8,656 nucleotides of DNA from Rhodocyclaceae bacterium (lineage in GTDB: Bacteria > Pseudomonadota > Gammaproteobacteria > Burkholderiales > Rhodocyclaceae): contig JAEUNN010000821.1 of NCBI GenBank assembly GCA_016791085.1, forward strand, positions 1 through 8,656, given 5' to 3'. This document shows positions 1-6,209 of this stretch, in pieces. The notes under the pieces were generated by a model. The model made no database searches, was not told where the DNA came from, and worked only from the letters and a program-made list of their open reading frames with translations. Within the stretch, counting starts at the first letter, position 1, and each line of letters begins with the position of its first letter. Both the position numbers and the translations under genes were made by a program.

Positions 1-14
1 GTGCGGCTTAACAT
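1..14 (-). CDS. Alpha-E (DUF403) domain protein, first codons only, cut by the left edge
   Basis: Only four full codons and part of a fifth lie in the window, starting from the ATG at 14-12 on the minus strand and reading MLSR. Proteins of the alpha-E family (DUF403, COG2307) commonly begin MLSRTA, and their gene normally follows the circularly permuted ATP-grasp gene, which is exactly the position here. The stop of the ATP-grasp gene (18-16) is separated from this ATG by a single base. A perfect Shine-Dalgarno GGAGG lies at 25-21, inside the end of the ATP-grasp gene, six bases before the ATG, so translation is probably coupled. The start is well supported by sequence; the identity is an inference from four residues plus context. 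The body of the gene lies outside the window. Confidence 0.7.
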
Positions 15-15
15 T

Positions 16-1446
16 TCAGGCCTCCAAAACCCAGGTATCCTTGGTCCCGCCACCCTGCGAGGAATTGACCACCAGCGAACCTTCGCGCAGCGCCACGCGG
101 GTAAGCCCGCCCGGCACCATGGTGATGTCGCTGCCGGACAGCACGAAGGGGCGCAAATCGATGTGCCGCGGCGCCACGCCGCTTTCGACGAAAGTCGGGC
201 AGGCCGACAGCGACAGCGTAGGTTGCGCGATATAGCGCTCAGGGTGTGCCTTCAGCACGGCGCGGAAACTTTCGATCTGCTCCCGCGTCGCGGTGGGCCC
301 GATCAGCATGCCGTAGCCGCCCGCGCCGTGGGTTTCCTTAACCACCAGTTCGTCCAGGTTGGCCAGCACGTATTTCAGATCTTCCGGCTTGCGGCACAGG
401 AAAGTCTGCACGTTGCCGATGATGGGCTTTTCGCCCAGATAGAAATCGATCATTTCCGGCACGTAAGGATAGATCGACTTGTCGTCGGCAACGCCGGTAC
501 CGATGGCGTTGGCAAGCGTCACGCGGCCGGCACGGTAGGCCGACAGCAGGCCCGGCACGCCCAGCATGGAATCCTTGCGGAAGGCGAGCGGATCGAGGAA
601 GTCGTCATCGACGCGGCGGTAAATCACGTCCACCCGGCGCGGTCCGCGCGTGGTGCGCATGTACAAGGTGTCATCGCGCACGAACATGTCCTGCCCCTCG
701 ACCAGCTCTATGCCCATTTGCTGGGCCAGGAACGCATGTTCGAAATAGGCCGAATTGAACGCGCCCGGCGTGAGCACCACGACTTCCGGATCGGAAACGC
801 CCTTGGGCGCCACGCTGCGCAGTTTGGTGAGCAGCAAATCCGGGTAATGATCGACCGGCGCCACGTGGTAGCGCGAGAACAGCTCGGGAAACAGGCGCAT
901 CATCATGCGCCGGTTTTCCAGCATGTAGGACACGCCCGAAGGCACCCGCAGGTTGTCTTCGAGCACGAAAAAATCGCCCTTGCTTTTGGCGTCGCCGGCG
1001 CGCACCACGTCTATGCCGGCGATGTGCGCATAGATGCCGCCCGGCACATCCACGCCCTGCATTTCCGGACGGTACTGCGCGTTGTCTATGACCTGCTCGC
1101 GCGGTATGCGGCCGGCCTTGATTATTTCCTGGCCGTGATAGACGTCCTGCAGGAACAGGTTGAGCGCCTTCACGCGCTGGCGCAGGCCGGCGGCCAGCGT
1201 GGCCCAGTCGTCGGCCGGAATGATGCGTGGCAGCACGTCGAAAGGAATCAGCCTTTCTTTACCGGCTTCTTCACCATACACGGCAAACGTGATGCCCGTG
1301 CGGTGAAACACCAAATCCGCCTCCGCGCGCTTGCGCGCTATGCGGTCGGAGGGAGTATTTGTGAGCCAGTTGGAATAGTTCGCGTAATGCGCGCGAACTT
1401 CACCGGCGCCGTCGTGCATTTCATTGAAGTAGCTTGCTGCACCCAT
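16..1446 (-). CDS. Circularly permuted ATP-grasp family protein (type 2, DUF404/DUF407, COG2308)
   Basis: The 476-residue product has the usual length for this family. Family-typical segments appear in order: LPRIIPADDW (72-81), FFVLEDNLRVPSGVSYMLENR region (159-179), VVVLTPGAFNSAYFEH (222-237), VDVIYRRVDDDFLDPL (272-287), the GTGVADDK loop (316-323), VVKETHGAGGYGM (368-380), HIDLRPFVLSG (428-438), and the C-terminal VPGGLTRVAL with NSSQGGGTKDTWV (444-473). ATP-grasp enzymes form amide or related bonds through an acyl-phosphate intermediate. In this subfamily the substrate is not known to me; peptide-like amidoligase chemistry is a proposal from gene context, often next to alpha-E and transglutaminase-like genes. 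No signal peptide is visible, so it is probably cytoplasmic. The ATG is preceded by AAGGGGG on the minus strand about nine bases away, supporting this start. It is co-transcribed with the alpha-E gene downstream. Confidence 0.93.
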   Translation of the reverse strand: MGAASYFNEMHDGAGEVRAHYANYSNWLTNTPSDRIARKRAEADLVFHRTGITFAVYGEEAGKERLIPFDVLPRIIPADDWATLAAGLRQRVKALNLFLQDVYHGQEIIKAGRIPREQVIDNAQYRPEMQGVDVPGGIYAHIAGIDVVRAGDAKSKGDFFVLEDNLRVPSGVSYMLENRRMMMRLFPELFSRYHVAPVDHYPDLLLTKLRSVAPKGVSDPEVVVLTPGAFNSAYFEHAFLAQQMGIELVEGQDMFVRDDTLYMRTTRGPRRVDVIYRRVDDDFLDPLAFRKDSMLGVPGLLSAYRAGRVTLANAIGTGVADDKSIYPYVPEMIDFYLGEKPIIGNVQTFLCRKPEDLKYVLANLDELVVKETHGAGGYGMLIGPTATREQIESFRAVLKAHPERYIAQPTLSLSACPTFVESGVAPRHIDLRPFVLSGSDITMVPGGLTRVALREGSLVVNSSQGGGTKDTWVLEA

Positions 1447-1504
1447 TGATTGATACCCCCTTACGAACCTACATCTCTAGCGAGAAGCATGCCACCGGAT
1501 CGAC

Positions 1505-1516
1505 GGATTCAAATCC
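1505..1516. repeat. Short palindrome GGATT-CA-AATCC upstream of the ATP-grasp gene
   Basis: Two perfect 5-base arms are separated by CA, about 60 bases before the ATP-grasp start. It could be half of an operator or chance. I see no convincing -35/-10 pair around it. Confidence 0.3.
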
Positions 1517-1551
1517 AATTTTGCCTGGAAAACCGAAATGACTGTGCCCCG

Positions 1552-1598
1552 ATTTGGAGCGTAGCCTATTACCAATTTGGTGCGTACGCCTACTACCA
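1552..1598. repeat. Imperfect tandem direct repeat, two adjacent units of 23 and 24 bases
   Basis: Unit 1 (1552-1574) and unit 2 (1575-1598) are directly adjacent. Both read ATTTGG, one variable base, GCGTA, then GCCTA, one variable base, TACCA. They differ by two substitutions and one inserted C in unit 2, which creates the palindrome GCGTACGC (1582-1589). The junction also forms an 11-base palindrome ACCAATTTGGT (1571-1581). The repeat sits between the thiolase terminator and the ATP-grasp gene, 106-152 bases upstream of the latter's start. This looks like a double binding site for a regulator, but no regulator gene is nearby, so the function is inferred. Confidence 0.65.
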
Positions 1599-1602
1599 AA
1601 GA

Positions 1603-1628
1603 GAACGCCCCGCATGAGCGGGGCGTTC
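1603..1628 (-). terminator. Rho-independent terminator after the thiolase gene
   Basis: A perfect 11-base inverted repeat, GAACGCCCCGC (1603-1613) and GCGGGGCGTTC (1618-1628), has a four-base loop. It begins 23 bases after the thiolase stop codon. On the minus strand the hairpin is followed by TCTTT, a short T-rich tail. It should end the CobD-like/thiolase transcript and insulate it from the ATP-grasp gene. Confidence 0.8.
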
Positions 1629-1651
1629 TGTCGAGCAATGCCTGCACCCGG

Positions 1652-2839
1652 TCAGAGGCGTTCGATCACCCCGGCGATGCCCTGGCCACCACCGATACAC
1701 ATGGTGATCAGGCCATAACGGCCACCGATACGCTTGAGTTCGTAGAGCGCCTTCACGGTCAGGATGGCGCCCGTGGCACCCAGCGGGTGGCCCAGAGCGA
1801 CGGCGCCGCCGTTCGGGTTCACCTTGGCCGGATCGAGTTCCAGACCGCGCGTCACGCACAGTGCCTGAGCCGCGAACGCTTCATTGGACTCGACCACGTC
1901 CAGATCGGCGGTCGTGAGACCGGCGCGCTGCAGCGCAATTTTCACGGCCGGAATCGGGCCTTCGCCCATGGTGGTCGGCTCCACGCCGGCCAGGCCATAG
2001 GACACCAGGCGCGCCATGGGCTTGAGGCCGGCGCGTTCGGCTGCGCTGGCTTCCATGAGCACCACCGCGGCGGCGGCGTCATTGATGCCGGACGCGTTGC
2101 CGGCCGTGACCGTGCCGTCCTTCTTGAACGCTGCGCGCAGCTTGGCCATGCCTTCGACCGTGGCATCGCCACGCACGTGTTCGTCGGTCACGAAGGATAC
2201 CGGGCCCTTCTTGGTCTTGACTTCGACCGGCAGGATTTGCTCGGTGAAGTAGCCGGCAGCCAGGGCGGCGGCGGCACGCTTGTGCGACTGGACGGCAAAA
2301 GCGTCCTGGTCTTCGCGCGTGATGCCCCACTTGGCCGCGACGTTTTCGGCCGTGATGCCCATGTGGATGGTATGCATGGGATCGTTGAGTGCGCCGACCA
2401 TCATGTCGACCAGGCCGGTGTCACCCATGCGGGCGCCCCAGCGCGCCGCCGGCATCAGATAGCCGGAACGGCTCATGCACTCGACACCACCGCCCACGGC
2501 GATGTCGCAATCGCCCAGCTGAATGGCATTGGCGGCCGTCACGATGGCCTGCAGACCCGAACCGCACAAACGGTTCAGCGTGAGCGCAACGCTTTCCTTG
2601 GCCATGCCGGCATTGAGCGCAGCCACGCGCGACACATACATGTCACGCGCTTCGGTATGAATCACGTTGCCGAACACCAGTTGCCCGATCTGGGCCGCAT
2701 CGACACCGGCGCGCGCGATGGCTTCCTTGACCACGCGACCACCCAGATCTCCAGGCGTGAAGTCCTTCAAAGTACCACCATAATCCCCGATGGCGGTACG
2801 AACACCACTGACGATGACCACTTCCCTTGCTTGAGCCAT
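1652..2839 (-). CDS. bktB: Acetyl-CoA C-acyltransferase / beta-ketothiolase, BktB type
   Basis: This 395-residue protein is a full-length biosynthetic-type thiolase that condenses or cleaves acyl-CoA with acetyl-CoA in fatty-acid breakdown or polyhydroxyalkanoate supply. The nucleophile is Cys92 in NRLCGSGLQA. NEAFAAQA (319-326), the active-site His351 in GHPLGATGA and Cys381 in CIGGGQGIAG complete the catalytic set. The AARWGARMGDTGLVDMM segment (131-147) and overall pattern resemble, from memory, the Cupriavidus BktB ketothiolase more than PhaA, so longer acyl-CoA substrates are plausible; specificity cannot be read from sequence. The usual Ser of the GGxESMS motif is Cys121 here, probably neutral. 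AGGAGA (2845-2850, minus strand) five bases before ATG fixes the start. It follows the CobD-like gene by 18 bases and is probably in its transcript, ending at the hairpin 1603-1628. A plain acetoacetyl-CoA thiolase (atoB/phaA) is the alternative name. Confidence 0.93.
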   Translation of the reverse strand: MAQAREVVIVSGVRTAIGDYGGTLKDFTPGDLGGRVVKEAIARAGVDAAQIGQLVFGNVIHTEARDMYVSRVAALNAGMAKESVALTLNRLCGSGLQAIVTAANAIQLGDCDIAVGGGVECMSRSGYLMPAARWGARMGDTGLVDMMVGALNDPMHTIHMGITAENVAAKWGITREDQDAFAVQSHKRAAAALAAGYFTEQILPVEVKTKKGPVSFVTDEHVRGDATVEGMAKLRAAFKKDGTVTAGNASGINDAAAAVVLMEASAAERAGLKPMARLVSYGLAGVEPTTMGEGPIPAVKIALQRAGLTTADLDVVESNEAFAAQALCVTRGLELDPAKVNPNGGAVALGHPLGATGAILTVKALYELKRIGGRYGLITMCIGGGQGIAGVIERL

Positions 2840-2857
2840 GTTCTTCTCCTGACTGGA

Positions 2858-3793
2858 CTACCGGCCTACCCAACCGGCAATGCCTACGAGTACTACCAAC
2901 ATCATCCAGAAAATCAACGTACGCCAGATGAAAGCCTTGGTACGGTCCAGGCAATCCAGATCAGCGTCGTCTCCCACTCCTAATTCCGGTCTTTCGGTAA
3001 TTTCGCCGGATTCAAACACTGGCAGCCCCAAACGTACCCCCAGCGCGCCGCCAGCACTCGCCAGAAGTATACCCGAAGCCCGCGGCAACCATTGTTTTGC
3101 CTGCGTTTGCCAACAATAAACGGCATCTTCGAAATCGCCCACGATGGCGAACGCGGCGGCCGTGCAACGCACCGGCAGCCAGTCCAGCCAATCCAGCGCG
3201 GTGCGCGCGAAACTGCCGAATTCGCCATATTCGTCACGCCGCGCATCGCCCCAGCGGCGGCCCAGATGGGCGGCGATGCGATACACCACCACACCGGCCG
3301 GACCCGGCAGCACGAGGAACCAGAACACCAGCGCGAATACGTTGCGGTAGGCGGCGAGTATGCCTTCTTCGATGGCCAGGCGGGAAATTTCTCCCGAGGT
3401 CAGGCGCTCCGCGCCGCGCCCGCGCCAGGCCGCGATAAGGCTGCGTGCCCGCGCCAGATCGCCTTCCTGCAGTGCAAGCTGGATGTTCGTGAAATGATGC
3501 GACACGCTGCGAAAGCCGGTCGTCACGTACAGGACGACGGTATCGAAAGCCAGCGCCAGCAGCGGGTTGATCCAGGCCAGCAGGTAGTGCAGTGCGAGCG
3601 CCAGCACGGCGGGCGGCAGCACCGCGGCCAGCCAGGCAAGTTTGCCCTGTTCGCGCGTGCCGGCATTCAAGCGGCCTTCCATCCAGCGCGAATAATGGGC
3701 GAGCGGCGCTTCGACAAGCCGATAGTAAGGAAACGGCCTGACCTGTTCGAGGCCGAAAGCCAGAAACAACGCGAATATGGCAAGAATGGTCAT
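2858..3793 (-). CDS. CobD/CbiB-like (AmpE-related) integral membrane protein
   Basis: The 311-residue product has hydrophobic segments near 1-15, 53-95 (probably two passes), 151-173, 240-258 and a C-terminal anchor at 293-310. The middle region, with EISRLAIEEGI (135-145), FWFLVLPGPAGVVVYR (157-172), the DWLDWLPVR turn (201-209) and TAAAFAIVGDFEDAVYCW (211-228), follows the outline of the CobD/CbiB family, whose classical members make adenosylcobinamide phosphate in B12 synthesis. The strongly conserved EN-x-x-DG-x-x-AP stretch of true CbiB is not recognisable: AYRNVFALVF stands in that place. No cobalamin gene is nearby. A B12 role is therefore doubtful and a separate Burkholderiales subfamily is more likely. 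No clear Shine-Dalgarno precedes the ATG, but an in-frame TAG five codons upstream rules out a much longer protein. The thiolase gene follows 18 bases downstream. Confidence 0.8.
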   Translation of the reverse strand: MTILAIFALFLAFGLEQVRPFPYYRLVEAPLAHYSRWMEGRLNAGTREQGKLAWLAAVLPPAVLALALHYLLAWINPLLALAFDTVVLYVTTGFRSVSHHFTNIQLALQEGDLARARSLIAAWRGRGAERLTSGEISRLAIEEGILAAYRNVFALVFWFLVLPGPAGVVVYRIAAHLGRRWGDARRDEYGEFGSFARTALDWLDWLPVRCTAAAFAIVGDFEDAVYCWQTQAKQWLPRASGILLASAGGALGVRLGLPVFESGEITERPELGVGDDADLDCLDRTKAFIWRTLIFWMMLVVLVGIAGWVGR

Positions 3794-3873
3794 GCGGCAG
3801 CGGCGCTATCAGGTACTTGGTCCGGGCAGCCCCGATCTGGCCGGGGTCGAATTTATCCTCGCCATGGCCGCCC

Positions 3874-3901
3874 GTTATACCGCGAACACCGATTGTGGCA
3901 G
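3874..3901 (-). promoter_or_regulatory. Candidate sigma-70 promoter for the CobD-like/thiolase unit
   Basis: On the minus strand a -35-like CTGCCA (3901-3896, four of six consensus bases) and a -10-like TATAAC (3879-3874, five of six) are spaced by 16 bases. Transcription would start near 3867, giving a leader of about 74 bases. The leader contains a small CCCCG/CGGGG stem (3837-3845 area). Position and spacing are reasonable; no other evidence exists. Confidence 0.35.
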
Positions 3902-3951
3902 CGGCCGGGCGGCACGCGTAGGGAATGACGGAACAGGCGCAAGGCTATGCA

Positions 3952-3996
3952 CCGAATTGGCCCGGCGGAGCCGCCCGCGACGATAGCACAATTCGG
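3952..3996. repeat. Inverted repeat CCGAATTG...CAATTCGG with an inner GC-rich dyad
   Basis: The perfect 8-base arms (3952-3959 and 3989-3996) enclose 29 bases that contain a second, self-complementary GC-rich core, GGCGG-AG-CCGCC (3964-3975). It lies in the gap between the Nudix and CobD-like genes, between the likely terminator of one and the candidate promoter of the other. It could be an operator or a chance structure in GC-rich DNA. Confidence 0.45.
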
Positions 3997-4033
3997 CGCG
4001 GCGGGCCGCTCCAGGCGCGGATCGGGCACAAAT

Positions 4034-4068
4034 CGCGCGGTGCGGCGGGCGGGCCGTTGCGCCGCGCG
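4034..4068 (-). terminator. Candidate terminator after the Nudix gene
   Basis: A 10-base stem with one mismatch (4034-4043 and 4059-4068, very GC-rich, loop 15 bases) begins six bases after the Nudix stop. On the minus strand it is followed by ATTTGT, a weak T-rich tail. It is plausible as the end of the protease/Nudix transcript, but weaker than the thiolase terminator. Confidence 0.4.
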
Positions 4069-4073
4069 CGCGT

Positions 4074-4670
4074 TCAGGCCTGGCCGTAAAGATACCGGTA
4101 CAGGCTGACTATCATGCCTGCCGTGACGCCCCAGATATAGTGGCCGCGCCAGGGCATGGCATAGAACTCGCGCGGGCGGCCGCGCAGTTCCACCTTGTGG
4201 CGCTGGTGATTGGCCGGATCGAGCAAAAACGTAAGCGGCGTTTCGAACACGCAGGCCACCTCGAACTCGTCCAGCTTCAGTTCGAAGCCGGGCTGCACGA
4301 TGGCCACCACCGGCGTCACGATAAATCCGGTGCCGGTGCGGTATTCCGGCAGCTTGCCGATCACCTCGACGTAATCCGGCTCCAGCCCGATTTCTTCCTG
4401 CGCCTCGCGCAATGCCGTGCGCACCGGGCTGCCGTCCTGTTCTTCGCAGCGCCCGCCCGGAAATGCAACCTGGCCGGGATGGTCGTGCAGGTGCGCGGTA
4501 CGCTCGGTCAATAACAGCGTGAGGCCGTCGGCCCGCTCGACTATGCCCACCAGCACGGCGGCCGGGGTTGGCAGCGCGCTCACCTCGGGCAACAACGGAT
4601 CTTCATGCAGGCCCAGCCCCGCCCCGCCTTCGGCGAAACGCCGTTTTAGCCAGTCCGAATTCAAGGACAT
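4074..4670 (-). CDS. Nudix hydrolase, CoA pyrophosphatase (NudL/NUDT7-8 type)
   Basis: The 198-residue protein should hydrolyse coenzyme A and its derivatives to 3',5'-ADP and phosphopantetheine in the cytoplasm. The subfamily signature (UPF0035/NuCoA) is clear: LLTERTAHLHDHPGQVAFPGG at residues 53-73 runs straight into the Nudix box, which ends ALREAQEEIGL (86-96) with metal ligands Glu89, Glu92 and Glu93. As in other CoA-type Nudix proteins, the first Glu of the general box is not at its usual place; Asp79 lies one residue away. The C-terminal HYIWGVTAGMI (177-187) is also family-typical. The length matches the family. It starts six bases after the protease stop and is almost certainly in the same transcript, although the Shine-Dalgarno is weak. 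CoA hydrolysis is a family-based assignment; a few members prefer other nucleotides. Confidence 0.92.
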   Translation of the reverse strand: MSLNSDWLKRRFAEGGAGLGLHEDPLLPEVSALPTPAAVLVGIVERADGLTLLLTERTAHLHDHPGQVAFPGGRCEEQDGSPVRTALREAQEEIGLEPDYVEVIGKLPEYRTGTGFIVTPVVAIVQPGFELKLDEFEVACVFETPLTFLLDPANHQRHKVELRGRPREFYAMPWRGHYIWGVTAGMIVSLYRYLYGQA

Positions 4671-4676
4671 GTGGGC

Positions 4677-5324
4677 TCAGAAGCGCTTTTTGAGCACCAT
4701 GCTGTCGCCGTTGCGGCGCATTTCCATGCGGTTCAGAAAACTTCCGCCGAGCAGGGCCACGGGCAGATCGACCGCCAGCACGGTGGCATCGACGTTATTC
4801 AGTTCGATGTCGCCCACGCGCACGGAATTGAGCTTGACGAGCCACACTTCGGCCGTGCCGTTGGCGGTTTGCGTGAGACCGCGCGGCGCGCTGCGATAAT
4901 CCACGCCGGCCCGGCGCGCATCGATCTGACTCAGGGCTATCGTGGTGGCGCCGGTATCGACCAGGAAGCGCACGCTGGAGCCGTTGATGGTGCCGGTCAC
5001 GAAAAAATGCCCGGTCGCGTCGGCGGTCAGCGTGGCTTGCGCATTCGGATCTTCATGGCGTGCCCCGCTGGCGGCTTGCCCCAGTGCCAGGCGTTCGCGC
5101 TTGCCGTCGATTTCCAGCGTGGCGGATTCCGAATCCACGGCCAGCACGCGCACACCGTCTATGGCCTTGGCGCCGGCCGAAATGGTGCGCGGCGCGGCGC
5201 CGTTGATCACCAGCACGGCCTTGCCGGGGAACAGCCCCACCACGGCGACATCGGCCGCCCGCGCCGGCGCGATCGGCGCCGACAACGCGGCCGCCGCGGC
5301 AAACATTGCTAAAATCGCACGCAT
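4677..5324 (-). CDS. Exported retropepsin-like aspartic protease (clan AA, TIGR02281-like)
   Basis: The 215-residue product begins with a signal peptide: Arg2, a hydrophobic run to about residue 17 and an Ala-rich cleavage region (ARA-A, 21-24), so it is probably periplasmic. Residues 27-82 form a small beta-rich domain with a VLVINGxxPR pattern and IDGKRERLALGQ, loosely like domains of secretion-system proteins. The protease domain follows: the catalytic FLVDTGATTIALS at 120-132 with Asp123, then LLGGSFLNRM (191-200), the second family landmark. Only one DTG is present, so an active enzyme must be a homodimer, as in retropepsins. Its substrate is unknown. The start is constrained by an in-frame TAG three codons upstream; no Shine-Dalgarno precedes it, and the ATG shares two bases with the ATG of the divergent amidotransferase. 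Met7 is the only nearby alternative but would lose the charged N-terminus. The Nudix gene follows after six bases. Confidence 0.88.
   Translation of the reverse strand: MRAILAMFAAAAALSAPIAPARAADVAVVGLFPGKAVLVINGAAPRTISAGAKAIDGVRVLAVDSESATLEIDGKRERLALGQAASGARHEDPNAQATLTADATGHFFVTGTINGSSVRFLVDTGATTIALSQIDARRAGVDYRSAPRGLTQTANGTAEVWLVKLNSVRVGDIELNNVDATVLAVDLPVALLGGSFLNRMEMRRNGDSMVLKKRF
5307..5315 (+). promoter_or_regulatory. Candidate extended -10 promoter for a leaderless amidotransferase mRNA
   Basis: TGCTAAAAT reads as an extended -10 (TG, one base, then TAAAAT at 5310-5315, five of six consensus bases). A start site seven bases after the hexamer would be at 5322-5323, the A of the amidotransferase ATG. 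No good -35 is visible, which extended -10 promoters can tolerate, and no Shine-Dalgarno is present. The site lies within the signal-peptide codons of the opposing protease gene. Confidence 0.4.
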
Positions 5325-6033
5325 GAAACCGGTCTATATATTTCGCCATAGCCCCACCGAGGGCGCGGGTCATTTTGCCACATTCCTGGACCGCCATGGA
5401 ATAAGCCAACGCCTCATCGCGGTCGATGCGGGCGACTCAGTGCCTGCAGACACCGGCGGCTGCGCCGGGCTCGCCTTCATGGGCGGCCCCATGAGCGTCA
5501 ATGACCCCTTGCCGTGGATCGCCGCGGAACTTGCGCTGATACGCGACGCGGTGGCGCGCAATGTTCCCGTGATCGGGCACTGCCTGGGTGGCCAGCTCAT
5601 GTCGAAAGCGCTGGGCGGCCAGGTAAGCCGCAACCCGGTCAAGGAAATCGGCTGGGGCCAAGTCAGTGTCGCGGACAATGCCGCGGCGCGCGACTGGCTG
5701 CCCGGGCTGCAAAACTTCCTGTCCTTCCACTGGCACGGCGAAACATTCAGCCTGCCCCCCGGTGTAAGCCCCATCCTGTCCAGCCCGTATTGCGCCAATC
5801 AGGCCTGGGTGTTGGGGCCGCACCTGGCCATGCAATGCCACGTCGAAATGACCGCCGACATGATTTCCAGCTGGTGCGCGACGGGTGCCGGCGAAATCGA
5901 GCGCCACGCCGGCGAGCCGGCCGTACAGCAGCCCGGCGCGATGCAGCAGGATCTGGCGCCGCGCCTCGCGCAACTGCACGACGCGGCGGAACGCCTGTAC
6001 AGCCGCTGGATCGCCGGCCTTGCGCGCGCCTGA
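5323..6033 (+). CDS. Class I glutamine amidotransferase-like protein
   Basis: From the ATG at 5323 the product has 236 residues, starting MKPVYIFRHSPTEG. The open frame extends further upstream to 4942, but that part only mirrors the protease on the other strand and has no family similarity, so I reject it. The fold is a stand-alone class I glutaminase domain: FMGGPMSVND (52-61) is the oxyanion-side loop, Cys87 in GHCLGGQL is the nucleophile, and His173 with Glu175 in CHVEM complete the triad; FHWHGETF (135-142) is also typical of the GuaA-like stand-alone group (COG0518). Such proteins release ammonia from glutamine or hydrolyse gamma-glutamyl compounds; no synthase partner is encoded nearby, so the substrate is unknown. 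The start shares a CATG with the divergent protease gene and has no Shine-Dalgarno, which suggests a leaderless or near-leaderless message. Confidence 0.9.
   Translation: MKPVYIFRHSPTEGAGHFATFLDRHGISQRLIAVDAGDSVPADTGGCAGLAFMGGPMSVNDPLPWIAAELALIRDAVARNVPVIGHCLGGQLMSKALGGQVSRNPVKEIGWGQVSVADNAAARDWLPGLQNFLSFHWHGETFSLPPGVSPILSSPYCANQAWVLGPHLAMQCHVEMTADMISSWCATGAGEIERHAGEPAVQQPGAMQQDLAPRLAQLHDAAERLYSRWIAGLARA
5335..5340 (-). promoter_or_regulatory. Candidate -10 element for the protease/Nudix unit
   Basis: On the minus strand TATATA (5340-5335) lies in the only AT-rich stretch upstream of the protease. The implied start site is about four bases before the ATG at 5324, so this message too would be almost leaderless. 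No -35 is recognisable. The element lies inside the first codons of the amidotransferase gene. Confidence 0.3.
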
Positions 6034-6038
6034 GGGCG

Positions 6039-6065
6039 GTGTGCGCGCTTGATTCGCGCGCGTGC
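6039..6065 (+). terminator. Candidate hairpin terminator after the amidotransferase gene
   Basis: An RNA stem of ten pairs (6039-6048 with 6056-6065, including three G-U pairs; the core is GCGCGC on both sides) with a seven-base loop starts five bases after the stop codon. There is no U-tract, so intrinsic termination is uncertain. Confidence 0.35.
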
Positions 6066-6209
6066 TGCACGCATCATATCGGGCGCGGCGGGGGAACCCT
6101 GTGACAGGCCGGCTTGCCTTAACAAAAGCCGCGTCGGCCGGCAGCCAAAGCCGGCGTCGATGCTGCGAGGGCTGCGTAGCCGGCGCCAGGATGGCAAGAA
6201 AGAACCCCC

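Noticed and set aside
1..1449. 482-codon plus-strand open frame opposite the ATP-grasp gene
   Set aside because: It is an antisense shadow: His/Arg/Ala-rich translation without family motifs, produced by the GC-rich third positions of the true minus-strand gene.
1577..2983. 468-codon plus-strand open frame opposite the thiolase gene
   Set aside because: It runs antisense across the terminator, the entire thiolase and the end of the CobD-like gene, and its translation has no recognisable domain.
4942..5322. Longer N-terminus for the amidotransferase
   Set aside because: The upstream part is antisense to the protease and Ser/Ala/Arg-rich; family similarity begins at MKPVYIF (5323).
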